Below are positions 17,070-26,069 of a stretch of 64,000 nt of DNA, piece by piece. The stretch spans positions 61,941-125,940 of the forward strand of contig NZ_JAJPRF010000010.1 in assembly GCF_021206925.1 (NCBI RefSeq), written 5' to 3'. The DNA comes from Rhodoflexus caldus (lineage in GTDB: Bacteria; Bacteroidota; Bacteroidia; Cytophagales; Thermoflexibacteraceae). Each line of letters starts with the position of its first letter. The stretch's first letter is position 1. Below the pieces are notes generated by a model. It saw nothing but the letters and a program-made list of their open reading frames with translations. It had not been told where the DNA came from and made no database searches. Both the position numbers and the translations under genes were made by a program.

Positions 17070-18626
17070 CTACGGTACGTCTGTTGTTGCTGTGTCGGTT
17101 ATTACTTCCGCAAACAACCCTTCTATCAAGCTGTCTGCTGCCTCTCCGAAATGAGTCTGTAAGCGTTGGTCAAGCTGCGGTTTCTTTTCGCCTGACTTGT
17201 CTTTTTTAAGTGCGCCGCTCTCGTCCTGATAACATCGGGTATTCTGTATGCTCAGGTTGAGATAGTGACAATTCTCTATATTGAAGGATATTTTACCCAT
17301 GCGCAGTAGCAATGCCCAAAGGCGGTATTTGTCCTGATAGGTAAATTGGTTATAGAACATCTGCTCTATCACTGTCCAGCCCAGCGATTGCAGCTCTTGA
17401 GTAAATGACTCGTGAAAGCGCATTGCACTGATGGCAGATCTGCCCTGCCTTGCTGTCCGGTCAAAGTGATAATAGACGATTCGGCATGGGGAGTTCTTGT
17501 AATAGTCATCAAACTTTCGCGCTAAGTCTTTCAAATCTAAGGGCGCAAGCACATACAAGCTGTTGATGATTTTAAGATTACCTAACTGTAGTTGACCAAT
17601 CGTCAAACAGTTAATTGACTGGTTGTAGTCGGCGGCTATATGGATTGGTTCGGTTGCGAAATAATCTTTGTCGGTTAGCCAGTTTCGGTCATCGTGCGGC
17701 AAATGGTAGCCTATCCGGTAGCCGTGCTTCTTTTCTGACCATAACGGATAGAAAGCATTACCGCCCTGTCTTGCTTCTAAGTTCAGTACACTTGTAGCGA
17801 TATCCGCTTTACTCATGGATGCAATCATCGTGCGGATATAGTTTAGCCCAAGCGCATGTATATTATCCAGTGTACTTGCTGTGTTGAAAGAAACAGCACG
17901 TTTGCGCAACTCCTTTACCATGTTGCGCAACTCTTCTGCGTCGGCTCTACGCTCGTCCTGCTGCAGAATCGCCTGTATCTGCAATATCTGTTTGCAGATG
18001 TTGGGTGTAGATTTCGGGCGAAACTGCAAAAACCAGTCATGCTCTTTCTCCCAGGGACGGGGCATGTCTGATACAATCAATATTGATTTGTGCTGATAAA
18101 GCTTACCGAATACATCTTCATTGCCGCGAACGGCAAGTACTGTTTCTCTGAATCGCTGTTCGGGTATGAGCTTCCCTTCTTCAACGGCCAAAAAGTCCAA
18201 ATTGCTACCATTGTGCTTCGCTCTGGCACTTAGGATATAAAACCCCGAGCCATTGTAGAAACTGACGAAATGCGCGAAATCTTTTTCAGGAAATCGGCGG
18301 CCACGTTTGAAGTGCGCGGGCGGCGTGGTACCCACGTTGTAGTGCACTCCGCGCTTGAACCCAAATTGCTCAAAGCATAAGTAAACGCCTGAGAGTATCT
18401 TTTCCTCGACCTTGTAGTCGGGAATCATCAGACCGCCGACGCAACCGGGCATAGCTGTTAATCTATCCAACAGCCAAGGCCCTGTAATGCCTTCTGTTTT
18501 GCCTGTCCCCCGTCCGCAGACATTTACGGATATACGCGCATCAACCGCTTTATTATAAAGCTGTGCCGGGTTCAAGTGTATTCTGGAAACGACCCTATTC
18601 CCTTTCTGAATCAGCTTGCTTTTCAT
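17070..18626 (-). CDS. terL: Terminase large subunit
   Basis: A 518-residue packaging motor. Walker A CGRGTGKT near residue 40, Walker B LDFLAVEEG near 167, and an RNase H-like nuclease half with acidic residues in IAADYNQS (about 340) and EAADSLIEG (about 500). It cuts concatemeric DNA and pumps it through the portal. It starts within the end of the small terminase gene (32-nt overlap). Unusually, the portal gene is not next to it but 4.4 kb downstream behind the cargo cassette. Confidence 0.9.
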   Translation of the reverse strand: MKSKLIQKGNRVVSRIHLNPAQLYNKAVDARISVNVCGRGTGKTEGITGPWLLDRLTAMPGCVGGLMIPDYKVEEKILSGVYLCFEQFGFKRGVHYNVGTTPPAHFKRGRRFPEKDFAHFVSFYNGSGFYILSARAKHNGSNLDFLAVEEGKLIPEQRFRETVLAVRGNEDVFGKLYQHKSILIVSDMPRPWEKEHDWFLQFRPKSTPNICKQILQIQAILQQDERRADAEELRNMVKELRKRAVSFNTASTLDNIHALGLNYIRTMIASMSKADIATSVLNLEARQGGNAFYPLWSEKKHGYRIGYHLPHDDRNWLTDKDYFATEPIHIAADYNQSINCLTIGQLQLGNLKIINSLYVLAPLDLKDLARKFDDYYKNSPCRIVYYHFDRTARQGRSAISAMRFHESFTQELQSLGWTVIEQMFYNQFTYQDKYRLWALLLRMGKISFNIENCHYLNLSIQNTRCYQDESGALKKDKSGEKKPQLDQRLQTHFGEAADSLIEGLFAEVITDTATTDVP

Positions 18627-19155
18627 CCACGACGATAAAGTCTGTATCTATTGCGTCCTTTTCAATGGCAGCGTAAATCTGCTTTTTGAACTCTTCTATT
18701 TTGTCTTCTGACGGTAGGTCTATTTCTAAGATTTCAGGGAAGAATCCCAATTCTACAGGCGGCGGCTGAATCTCTTTTACTTTGTTTTCTATGCTGTGCA
18801 ATTGAGATACTGCCAGCACTAAGTTTTTATCGCAAAGCGCTTTGACTTTGCTGTCGTGTGCGTCCTGTTTCGTCTTATAAATCTCCTGTAGAACTGCCTC
18901 AATGTGCAATGTCTTCAAATCAAATAACTGAACAGTGCGGTTGTAGATTTTGTACGCAGTAGGCAGGGTAACGCCATACTCTTCCATAAGTGATTTCAGA
19001 ACTTCGTTTTTCGGTTCAAATTGCTGAATCAGTTTGCGGCAAAAGTCCATTTTTTCAAACTTACTTTTTGCCGACTCTGACACTTCGCCTATGCCTGTTT
19101 TCATCACTCTTAATAGTTTTTTGTGATTTGATTTCTGCGTTACCCTGTTGCCCAT
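18595..19155 (-). CDS. Terminase small subunit (probable)
   Basis: A 186-residue protein directly upstream of and overlapping the large terminase. It has an HTH-like segment near residues 50-75 (LKSLMEEYGVTLPTAYKIYN), helical centre and acidic C-terminus (EKDAIDTDFIVVDEKQ), fitting a DNA-recognition small terminase. Assignment rests on position and HTH pattern. Confidence 0.65.
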   Translation of the reverse strand: MGNRVTQKSNHKKLLRVMKTGIGEVSESAKSKFEKMDFCRKLIQQFEPKNEVLKSLMEEYGVTLPTAYKIYNRTVQLFDLKTLHIEAVLQEIYKTKQDAHDSKVKALCDKNLVLAVSQLHSIENKVKEIQPPPVELGFFPEILEIDLPSEDKIEEFKKQIYAAIEKDAIDTDFIVVDEKQADSERE

Positions 19156-19156
19156 T

Positions 19157-19477
19157 TTACAATTTCTGATTTTGCAAAATCTTACGCATTTCCGATTGCG
19201 CAGGCGTACTGCCCATTGTTGCTTGTTTGAAAATACTTGCCCGCAACTGATATTCAGCCGTGAGCATACCTTTCCAAAATGCTTTTTTCAAATCAGACAT
19301 CTTGCTGATTTCTTTTGTCTTAACTCGTGCTTTGGCTTCATCTACGCCGCAAGCAATCAGAAATTCATAAGCGTTTACATCAATTGCAATTGCAATTTCA
19401 ATCAAGTTAAATCCGTGAGCTGCGTACTTTTCAACAGCTTCCATCTGTTCGGTCGTTAGTTGAATTTGAGTTACCAT
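19157..19477 (-). CDS. Small helical protein upstream of terminase
   Basis: A 106-residue protein starting MVTQIQLTTEQ; the first 60 residues look like a helix-turn-helix (AAHGFNLIEIAIAIDVN, AYEFLIACG). It could be a second terminase-type DNA-binding factor. The start at 19475-19477 is preferred over the further upstream ATGs that would overlap the PLD-like gene by 65 nt. Two nt separate its stop from the next gene. Confidence 0.6.
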   Translation of the reverse strand: MVTQIQLTTEQMEAVEKYAAHGFNLIEIAIAIDVNAYEFLIACGVDEAKARVKTKEISKMSDLKKAFWKGMLTAEYQLRASIFKQATMGSTPAQSEMRKILQNQKL

Positions 19478-20018
19478 AAATAAACTGTGCATCAAGGGTT
19501 GCAGATTCTTTACAAAATAGAATTACACCGCCTTCAGTGCGGCGGTTAGTCGTCAGGTTGGATGATGAAATAATTGCACATCCGAAATGTTCATTTTGCA
19601 ACACGTAACATTTCGCATGTGTCCTGCGATACGTAATTCTTTCTGCAATTCCTTCAAGCAGCTGCACAGCGTCTGGTGCATTCGTTTTCGTGCGATAGTC
19701 AAGCAGGCAAACAACCTTATCAATCATCCCGCTACTCTGCATAGCTGCGATTCTTTCCACAGCCGGTAGCGACAGCGCCCATGTTGAAAAGTACAAATCG
19801 CACTTGCCCAGGCGTTGCGCACAAAGCGCAATCAGGTTGTGTGTTGAATACCTGCCACGTGTCCAGTAGCGTATCAAATCGCCTTCCTGTGCCCTGCTGA
19901 TAGCCGCTTGCATCTCTTCACTATCCATTTCCAGCAAATAGCTTCTTTGCAGACGTTGCAAACGCTGCAAATCTGCATCAGGCGCAGGTATAGCGATATG
20001 TTCAGGCTGCAACAGCAT
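19431..20018 (-). CDS. PLD-like (HKD) domain protein
   Basis: A 195-residue protein with one phospholipase D/nuclease-type motif: RRTHAKCYVLQ (HxK) followed by SSSNLTTNRRTEGGV near residue 150-165. Single-HKD proteins act as dimers and include nucleases such as Nuc and BfiI. The usual aspartate is replaced, so catalysis is not certain. It lies between capsid and terminase genes and overlaps the next gene upstream by 17 nt. A role in DNA processing during packaging or in attack on host or rival DNA is possible. Confidence 0.65.
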   Translation of the reverse strand: MLLQPEHIAIPAPDADLQRLQRLQRSYLLEMDSEEMQAAISRAQEGDLIRYWTRGRYSTHNLIALCAQRLGKCDLYFSTWALSLPAVERIAAMQSSGMIDKVVCLLDYRTKTNAPDAVQLLEGIAERITYRRTHAKCYVLQNEHFGCAIISSSNLTTNRRTEGGVILFCKESATLDAQFIYGNSNSTNDRTDGSC

Positions 20019-20604
20019 TTTTCAATAACTCTTCAATTTTGGCAAGTTCATCCGCAAAAGCTTTGCGCCGTGCTTCGTCCTTTGTTCGGCTGATGTACGT
20101 GCGCAGTGTGTTACGACGCTTGAGTAATTCTGCCTGTGAAAGACTGTCAACCTTTGGTTTGACAGGTTCTTTACGTTCAGGCATTTTGCCATGTGTGTAG
20201 AAATAATCAATCACCTCCTGCAAAGAGGTAATCTCTTTGTGGCGGCGAACAATGGCCTGGGAAAGTTCGGGGCAATTCTCATCTTCCGGCACATTCACCA
20301 TACGGATAAAGTCAAAATCATTGTCTTTGCGAAGCTCGTTGCGTCGTGCAATGAGCGCTTGCAGCTCATGCGGTAGCGTGTAAAAGTCCGCCAGCTTTTC
20401 TTTGACCTGGTACGCTTGCTCCGGTGCCGCTTCAAGCTCTGCAATGCGTTGCAGCTCTTCGCGCAGTACCCTCTCGTGGTGCGGTGAGCGTTGCTGTAAT
20501 ACCATTGCCTTTACCTTGCTTGCGTGTCCGCTGGCAAGGTACAATTCGAGCGCTTTGGCGTAATCAAAGTGCTGCAAAACCCAAATAATGCTTGCTTTAT
20601 CCAT
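20002..20604 (-). CDS. Helical protein of the head operon
   Basis: A 200-residue, charged, mostly helical protein. Its C-terminal half has a coiled-coil-like repeat (LLKRRNTLRTYISRTKDEA). Starts just after a terminator and overlaps the PLD-like gene. No recognised family; similar helical proteins in this place in Bacteroidota phages are uncharacterised. Confidence 0.6.
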   Translation of the reverse strand: MDKASIIWVLQHFDYAKALELYLASGHASKVKAMVLQQRSPHHERVLREELQRIAELEAAPEQAYQVKEKLADFYTLPHELQALIARRNELRKDNDFDFIRMVNVPEDENCPELSQAIVRRHKEITSLQEVIDYFYTHGKMPERKEPVKPKVDSLSQAELLKRRNTLRTYISRTKDEARRKAFADELAKIEELLKNAVAA

Positions 20605-20608
20605 CTTT

Positions 20609-20641
20609 CAAAAAAGCCCGATAAAAGATTTACCGGGCTTT
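20609..20641 (-). terminator. Rho-independent terminator after tail-tube gene
   Basis: AAAGCCCG and CGGGCTTT arms with a 13-nt loop and a T-run on the minus strand. It ends the protease-capsid-tube transcript before the terminase-side genes. Confidence 0.75.
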
Positions 20642-20669
20642 AACAATTCACCAATTAGGAAAACGAAAT

Positions 20670-21254
20670 CTATGGGTGTAGCGTAATCAGGCCCTCATAC
20701 ATAATAATACCGGGGCTGAACGCATTTAGCGTGCAAGAGTAACCCTTGCGGTCGCCTGTAATGTTGCTTGTGCTGAAATTCGCAGTAATCTGCGCAGGAT
20801 GCTGACGGCTACCAACCTGATAAACAGGATACTTGCCGTCTTCCGGTTTGCGATTGGTATCTTCCAGCAAGGCAATCACATTCAGGGTTTTGCCGAAACG
20901 GATAAACTCATTGAAAGCATTGTTGGTACCGGGGTAGAAAAACTCCGCAACGAATGTGCCGCCGCTTTGGTCGCGGTTGGTCATCTGCTCCCAGTTGATA
21001 ACGCCTGTATCGTACGTCGTCTGGATTTCAATGAATCCTTTACCGGTTGCAAAAATGTGATCCCCCGTGATGCGGTTCAAGTCGCCAATAGGCGGCTGCA
21101 CAGGCGGATTGCCGGGCGTTACAGGGGGCGTAAACCAAAGCGTATCGGCAACAGTAGTCATCCACGTAAGTGGAGCAATCCAGATCCGCGGGGCAACGCC
21201 AGAAATGTTCTCCTTCCCCTCCATCCCCTCATAGCTTTTCAAAAAGTTAAGCAT
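20670..21254 (-). CDS. Probable major tail tube protein
   Basis: A 194-residue beta-rich protein, followed by a terminator, at the end of the capsid transcript. Length, composition (GTFVAEFFYPGTNNAF, ANFSTSNITGDRKGY) and lack of membrane segments fit a siphovirus tail tube subunit. A start at residue 11 (MEGKENISGV) is possible and would remove the overlap with the previous gene. Alternatively a head decoration protein. Confidence 0.55.
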   Translation of the reverse strand: MLNFLKSYEGMEGKENISGVAPRIWIAPLTWMTTVADTLWFTPPVTPGNPPVQPPIGDLNRITGDHIFATGKGFIEIQTTYDTGVINWEQMTNRDQSGGTFVAEFFYPGTNNAFNEFIRFGKTLNVIALLEDTNRKPEDGKYPVYQVGSRQHPAQITANFSTSNITGDRKGYSCTLNAFSPGIIMYEGLITLHP

Positions 21255-21582
21255 CGTTGCCTCCTTCCTCTGCCAGCTCTACAATGCCACTGCCTTTGCT
21301 GATAAGCCATTGCAACAGTGCGTCATCTTCAGCAATTTGCTGCGCACTGTACGACTTGCCCTCATGATAAATGCCTGAGCGGACACGGTACATTTTGCCG
21401 CCGACCTCTGCCGTAGGCATAGCAACGCCCGTTTGCTTGGCCGCTTCTATGGAAGCCTTCAGCTTTGCGTTTTCTTCCTGCACATCTGCATAGAGCTTTG
21501 AAAGTTCTGCCAGTGCCGCCTGCGCCTCTTCCAGTGTTTTGAAATCGGCTGTATTGATTATGTTTTTCTGTGACTTTGCCAT
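21247..21582 (-). CDS. Small head-operon protein with coiled coil
   Basis: A 111-residue protein: residues 10-50 coiled coil (EEAQAALAELSKLYADVQEE), then a short beta region (GGKMYRVRSGIYHEGKSYSA). Directly downstream of the major capsid gene (2-nt gap). Possibly a head-tail adaptor or capsid-associated protein; related small proteins follow the capsid gene in other Bacteroidota phages. Confidence 0.6.
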   Translation of the reverse strand: MAKSQKNIINTADFKTLEEAQAALAELSKLYADVQEENAKLKASIEAAKQTGVAMPTAEVGGKMYRVRSGIYHEGKSYSAQQIAEDDALLQWLISKGSGIVELAEEGGNDA

Positions 21583-21584
21583 GA

Positions 21585-22538
21585 TTACACTAAGTCTTGG
21601 TCGTTTGTGAATACAATGCTCTCATCAAGGAAACCTACACCTTTGTAGAAGTCAGTCAGGAACTTTACAAAGCGGTCAAATACCTGCACGTTGAAGCCTG
21701 AAAGTCCTGCTGGCTTCTTGGTCAGCTCTACCGCGTTGCCTGTCGGAGTCATCCAGATTTTATTGCTGTTCAGCATGGCTTTTTGACCACGTACAGTAAT
21801 ATTGAATTGCGGCAGTCGGTACAAATCGCTTTCTTGAAAATACTGTTGGTTGTACTTCAAACGCATACCAGTCGCAAAGCGCATCGCTAAGTCTTCATTC
21901 ATATTTAAAGTCATTGTTTGCATCCAGTAGCGTTTATCTACCGAACGCGCGAAGGCTTCAATCTGCTCAACAAATCCCTCAGGTGTAGCATCAGGCGCAC
22001 CAGTAGCAATCGGCGTGATTTTTCCCGCCGTGATTGCCTGATTGATTTTGCGGCGCAATCCGTTCATGCTGCCCAGCGAAGTGGTTGGCGTACCTGCCAC
22101 AGGTGTAACTTTCGCTCCCGCATACAGTGCGTTGTCCAGCTCTTCCTCCATTTTCGGAATCAAATGCTCTTCAACCACATAGGCCACAATCGGGTAATCA
22201 TCTGGATTTCTGTTGTTTTGCTCCATAAATGCCAGCCAAGAGTACTTGAGCGTATTCGGATTGATTTGATAGTCAATTTTCAGGTTGTCCAAATCAATTA
22301 CATGTGGCGTAAAGGTCGCTTGGCCTTTCGGGGTAAACTGATCCTGATAGCCTTGCAATACTTCGCTCATAGCCACGTTTGCAACTTCGAAACGGGTAAA
22401 TTCTGTCGTCATTTGCGACAGCACCTGCGACATACTCTTCTGACTGCGATACAAACGCGCAATCAGATTCCGCTCGTTCTGCGTCCCCGGGCGGTAGTAT
22501 GCGCCAAAGTCCGCAATCAACTGCATGATGTTAATCAT
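21585..22538 (-). CDS. Major capsid protein, HK97 type
   Basis: A 317-residue soluble protein right after the protease-scaffold gene, the classical position. Features of HK97-type capsids include the long helix-like segment PKMEEELDNALYAGA and the C-terminal strand region. It forms the icosahedral shell after scaffold-directed assembly. Not followed by its own terminator. Confidence 0.8.
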   Translation of the reverse strand: MINIMQLIADFGAYYRPGTQNERNLIARLYRSQKSMSQVLSQMTTEFTRFEVANVAMSEVLQGYQDQFTPKGQATFTPHVIDLDNLKIDYQINPNTLKYSWLAFMEQNNRNPDDYPIVAYVVEEHLIPKMEEELDNALYAGAKVTPVAGTPTTSLGSMNGLRRKINQAITAGKITPIATGAPDATPEGFVEQIEAFARSVDKRYWMQTMTLNMNEDLAMRFATGMRLKYNQQYFQESDLYRLPQFNITVRGQKAMLNSNKIWMTPTGNAVELTKKPAGLSGFNVQVFDRFVKFLTDFYKGVGFLDESIVFTNDQDLV

Positions 22539-22571
22539 AAAAAGATGTGATAAAGTTTAAGTTTTAAGTTT

Positions 22572-23810
22572 TTACTGCATCATGTTTTTTGCCCAGTCGC
22601 TGCCTGCATACTCATGCTTTGGCTCTTGCTCCATCACATCGGCGGCGGTAACCACTGGCGCGGATTCAGTAGCGGCTTCCCTGCCCACAATCTGCGTGGC
22701 AACCTCTCTGCGGACGTTTTCAAGCTCGTTTTTAGCACTTGCAGCGGCTGCATTAGCCTGTGCCAGTTGCTCCTGCAAGGCTGCGATTTCAGCATCTTGC
22801 GCGGCAATGCGCTCCTGCGCTTGGGCAATATTGTTCTGCAATTGCAGCAACTCTGCGGCTTTTGCGTCCATCCTGTCCAGCTCACTGTTTGGGATGGTCG
22901 CGCCGTTTTGGTCTGCCTTCGGCTCCCAGCCGAATACAGAGGTAATTGACTTCCAGGTCATGGTAGTTGATTTGAAATTTGACGATGATTTATTTGTGGA
23001 TTTTAAAATACTGTCAAGCGTGGCGTAGCCATCGGCAAGGCCCATTTGCATAGCGGCATTTGCGACGAACAAACGCCCGGTCAGGGCTTCCTCACTGACC
23101 TGTGGACGCATGCGGCGCACGAAGTCAATGAAATTCTGCGCCATCGGGTTGAGGGTTTCTTCCTGTAAGGCCTTGTACCTGCCCTTGAGCGCATCTTCAT
23201 AAGACTTACCCTTATCAGGTGATTGCTCTGCGTAAATGCGGTGAACCTTAATGCCGTTTTCCGCCTGCATTTTGGTATAATCAGCAAGCGTTACCATTAC
23301 CCCGATACTGCCCAGCTGTGAGCTTGGCTCGGCGACCATGATTTCAGAAGCAGCCGAAGCAATGAAATAGCCTGCCGATGCGGCCATCCCTGTAACAAGC
23401 GCTTTGACAGGCTTTGTCTTACGCGCTTCTGCGACGGCTTCGGCAAGGGTTTGAGTACCCTTGACCATGCCGCCCGGAGTGTCTAACAACAAAAGGATTG
23501 TTTCTACCGAAGCATCTTCTACCGCTTCAGCAATGTAGCCGCACATGGTTTGGCTGCCCGGCTTTCCGCACCAGTCGTCTTCATAACTGATGACATCTTT
23601 GATGCTGATGATAGCCGTGCTTTCGCACTGATAAAAGGATTTGGCGCGAACTTTTGCCAGGTGCGCACCCAGGCGAACAGTATCGCGGGACTCGTCGGCA
23701 AGAGGCTCAAATGTGTATTGCTCTGCCATGAGCTGATTTAGTATTTGCTCGGCAAAGTGCGGTTCTATCGCCCATTCTGCCGAAGCTATATCGCGCATGA
23801 GTTGAATCAT
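22572..23810 (-). CDS. S49 head maturation protease with scaffold domain
   Basis: A 412-residue protein with a ClpP-like S49 (SppA/lambda C) protease domain at residues 70-290: glycine block LLLDTPGGMVKG and catalytic-serine motif TGMAASAGYFIAS, and a downstream KMQAENGIKVHRI segment. Residues 310-390 are a long coiled coil (IAQAQERIAAQDAEIAAL) typical of scaffolding proteins. The start at 23808-23810 (MIQLMRDIASAEW) fits family length; longer starts run into the upstream gene. An internal ATG at 22959-22961 could give a separate 129-residue scaffold, as in lambda C/Nu3. Confidence 0.85.
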   Translation of the reverse strand: MIQLMRDIASAEWAIEPHFAEQILNQLMAEQYTFEPLADESRDTVRLGAHLAKVRAKSFYQCESTAIISIKDVISYEDDWCGKPGSQTMCGYIAEAVEDASVETILLLLDTPGGMVKGTQTLAEAVAEARKTKPVKALVTGMAASAGYFIASAASEIMVAEPSSQLGSIGVMVTLADYTKMQAENGIKVHRIYAEQSPDKGKSYEDALKGRYKALQEETLNPMAQNFIDFVRRMRPQVSEEALTGRLFVANAAMQMGLADGYATLDSILKSTNKSSSNFKSTTMTWKSITSVFGWEPKADQNGATIPNSELDRMDAKAAELLQLQNNIAQAQERIAAQDAEIAALQEQLAQANAAAASAKNELENVRREVATQIVGREAATESAPVVTAADVMEQEPKHEYAGSDWAKNMMQ

Positions 23811-23839
23811 GCTGCAAATACATATACTAAATTTTTGAA

Positions 23840-24310
23840 CTAAAAGGACAATTGGTTTTGATTCGTTTGCTTTTTGTGCAAAAGCATGTCTAAGCGCTCT
23901 TTGGGCGCGTGCCGATACCACATTTTCAGCGCGTTGTCCGTGGGGTATTGCAGCTCGTTGATGCCGCAAAATTGGTAGTAGGCTTCAATCGCTTCTATCA
24001 GCGTACAGCCGCCGCGGCGATTGGCCGCCAACAGATACCCGGCTACAAAGCCCAGCATCATGCGTACAAAAATGCGCTGATACAGGCTGTTGTCAAGGCC
24101 GTAGCGCTCGTACAGCGGCTCTGCATTGTCGGAGATGGTAACATCAATCATCGCGTCCTCAAACAGATCAAGCCCAACCTCGTTGCGCGTGTCTATTTGT
24201 ATGCGGTATTTTTTGCCAAAAACGGTGCGAATGAAAGTGTTGATGTAGCTTTTTACGGATTTGGTTTCTCTCTTGCTCATGCTCAAAGGTATTTCCTCTA
24301 TCTTGCTCAT
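23840..24310 (-). CDS. Uncharacterised protein upstream of protease
   Basis: A 156-residue protein starting MSKIEEIPLS, helix-rich, with one moderately hydrophobic segment (RMMLGFVAGYLLAANRRGG). First gene of the head transcript after a terminator at 24419. No family recognised. Confidence 0.55.
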   Translation of the reverse strand: MSKIEEIPLSMSKRETKSVKSYINTFIRTVFGKKYRIQIDTRNEVGLDLFEDAMIDVTISDNAEPLYERYGLDNSLYQRIFVRMMLGFVAGYLLAANRRGGCTLIEAIEAYYQFCGINELQYPTDNALKMWYRHAPKERLDMLLHKKQTNQNQLSF

Positions 24311-24418
24311 AATCAGACGTATGTTTGAGGTAATTTCCAAAGCATAAAGTTATCGGTTTAAGGTCAAACAGTTTAATTTTTTGAACCAATCAGTATAAAT
24401 ATTTGAACTGTCAGGCAA

Positions 24419-24446
24419 TAAAAAAGCCGCCCGATTGGGGCGGCTG
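24419..24446 (-). terminator. Rho-independent terminator
   Basis: AGCCGCCC and GGGCGGCT arms around a 5-nt loop with six T following on the minus strand. It separates the early/replication transcript from the head genes. Confidence 0.85.
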
Positions 24447-24538
24447 TGGGGGATGATAATGTAATAAACTATTTCTTCTGAGTTTTACTTGACAATTCAT
24501 TTAGCATGTCAGCTCTAAAAAAGGCTTCTGAATAAAAT

Positions 24539-24805
24539 TCAATTTCCTTGCTCTTGCCGCCAAGTGTCTGACCTTAAGTTAACTGTAACAGTCCTTCCTA
24601 CTGATGCTGATTTTAATGGCATCGCATTTTTTTGACTGTATGCAACTTCAATTACACAATCAGCCATTTGGCTTAAATCGTAAGATTCTTCTAAGTCAAC
24701 TTGCCCGGCTAATCTGCCAGCCTCAAAGGCTAACAACAATGCAAGTTCTGCGACTACTAAATTGGCATTTTCGCGGGGGCACCTTATTACTTCGGTATGA
24801 TCCAT
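24539..24805 (-). CDS. Small protein of replication region
   Basis: An 88-residue acidic protein (MDHTEVIRCPRENANLV) with a predicted helix NLVVAELALLLAFEAGRLA that is amphipathic rather than a clear membrane segment. No family recognised; probably an early gene given its position ahead of the terminator. Confidence 0.5.
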   Translation of the reverse strand: MDHTEVIRCPRENANLVVAELALLLAFEAGRLAGQVDLEESYDLSQMADCVIEVAYSQKNAMPLKSASVGRTVTVNLRSDTWRQEQGN

Positions 24806-24807
24806 AG

Positions 24808-25164
24808 TTAAAAAAGGTTTAAGTTTTCAGGTTTTTTGGGCAGCGCAGGAGCATTTTCTTTCAAGTAAGAAGCAATCTGTTTAACTCTGTCCCTACTTCG
24901 CTTCTGTTGCTTTAATGCCTTTTTTAGGTTGAACTTATCAGATTTAGCTTCATCTTCATCAATAGGATGGCCGGGACAGCCGCCACCAAAAGGGTCAAAG
25001 CCTTCGCATTGGGTCATTGGAATTAGTTTATGACCTTTCGCTAATAGGTCGGCTAATATTTGGCGTGCTTCTTTGTCGCTATACTCTTTGCCGTCAGCAT
25101 CAAGTAAAAAGTTGATTTCCTTTCCTTGATAAAGGCTAAGTATGCCTTTAATGTCAATGCTCAT
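24808..25164 (-). CDS. Small cysteine-containing protein of replication region
   Basis: A 118-residue protein starting MSIDIKGILSLY. The middle has TQCEGFDPFGGGCPGH, a compact Gly/Cys/His motif that might bind metal; the C-terminal part is basic (KKALKQQKRSRDRVKQ). Two nt separate it from the next gene. Family unknown. Confidence 0.55.
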   Translation of the reverse strand: MSIDIKGILSLYQGKEINFLLDADGKEYSDKEARQILADLLAKGHKLIPMTQCEGFDPFGGGCPGHPIDEDEAKSDKFNLKKALKQQKRSRDRVKQIASYLKENAPALPKKPENLNLF

Positions 25165-25218
25165 ATGAATAATCCGTGTCATACTAAAATTTGGAAATTG
25201 GATTTAGTGGTAAAAACA

Positions 25219-25725
25219 TTACTGCGCAGGTGCGCTGATTACTTCTATATAGTCTCCTTCCACGTAGCCCCGTACCAGGTTGCCGAAAATGGAGAAGTTT
25301 TCATACAGGATTTCGTCGAACTCCTGTTCGTCTTTGCCGCGGGCATACTTGCTGACAAAATGGTCGGCAAGGTAACCGATACCCTTGTGCGCATAGCCGG
25401 TAGTGTACACGTTGCTATGCTTGACTAATTCACCAAAGCACGCAAACAGAATCGTAAACAGGCGCGGGTGCAGCTCTGCAGGAGTTACATCGCGTAGCGA
25501 AGCGGCCAGCAAAGACGTAGCAAGCGCGACAATATCAGGCGAAGCGTACACTTTAGGCATACCCCTATGGATATTGCTTAAGCCTTTGGGCATAGTGCCG
25601 AAGCGCTTTTTGTAAATCGCGAAACACTCGCGAATCATCACACAAAAGCACTGCTCGAACATGACTTTTTTGTCTTTGTCGTTCGGAATTGATTTGAGTT
25701 TTCCTTTAAAAAGAGTCCTTTCCAT
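25219..25725 (-). CDS. Protein adjoining candidate replication origin
   Basis: A 168-residue protein directly after the iteron region, with cysteine-rich N-terminal helix (EQCFCVMIRECFAIYKKR) and a helical core. Not recognised. Its place beside the primase-helicase and origin suggests a replication accessory role. Confidence 0.55.
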   Translation of the reverse strand: MERTLFKGKLKSIPNDKDKKVMFEQCFCVMIRECFAIYKKRFGTMPKGLSNIHRGMPKVYASPDIVALATSLLAASLRDVTPAELHPRLFTILFACFGELVKHSNVYTTGYAHKGIGYLADHFVSKYARGKDEQEFDEILYENFSIFGNLVRGYVEGDYIEVISAPAQ

Positions 25726-25779
25726 GGCTTAGAAATTTTTTTGTTTTTGTTCAATCGTGAAAAATTCAGCGGGAAAATC

Positions 25780-26014
25780 ACAACCTCACAACTTTTTCGC
25801 GTAACCAACTGATTAACAGCCGCTTATGCGGTTGTTGGTCGGTTGTATTCAGGTTGTCCGAGGTTGTATTTGGTTGTATTTCACAACCTCACAACCTCAA
25901 ACAACCTCAAACAACCTCTTTTACAACCTACTATATATATATAACTACTTGATTATCAATATAATATATATATCAAGGTACTCAGGTTGTCAGGTTGTGG
26001 TTTTTTTCGGTTGT
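25780..26014. other. Candidate replication origin: iterons flanking AT-rich core
   Basis: At least ten copies of ACAACCTC or its complement occur here (25780, 25851, 25860, 25883, 25891, 25901, 25911, 25923, 25984 and 25992, plus partial copies). Left of the AT-rich core several read ACAACCT and right of it AGGTTGT, so the copies nearest the core are inverted. The core 25931-25976 is TA-rich with TATATATATA runs. It lies just downstream of the primase-helicase gene. Iterons beside an AT-rich unwinding region are typical of phage and plasmid origins. Confidence 0.7.
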
Positions 26015-26069
26015 TTTTTAGCTTTCACTTTTGAAAGCTTTTTAAAAAAAGGCGGTTTGAATCGCCTTT

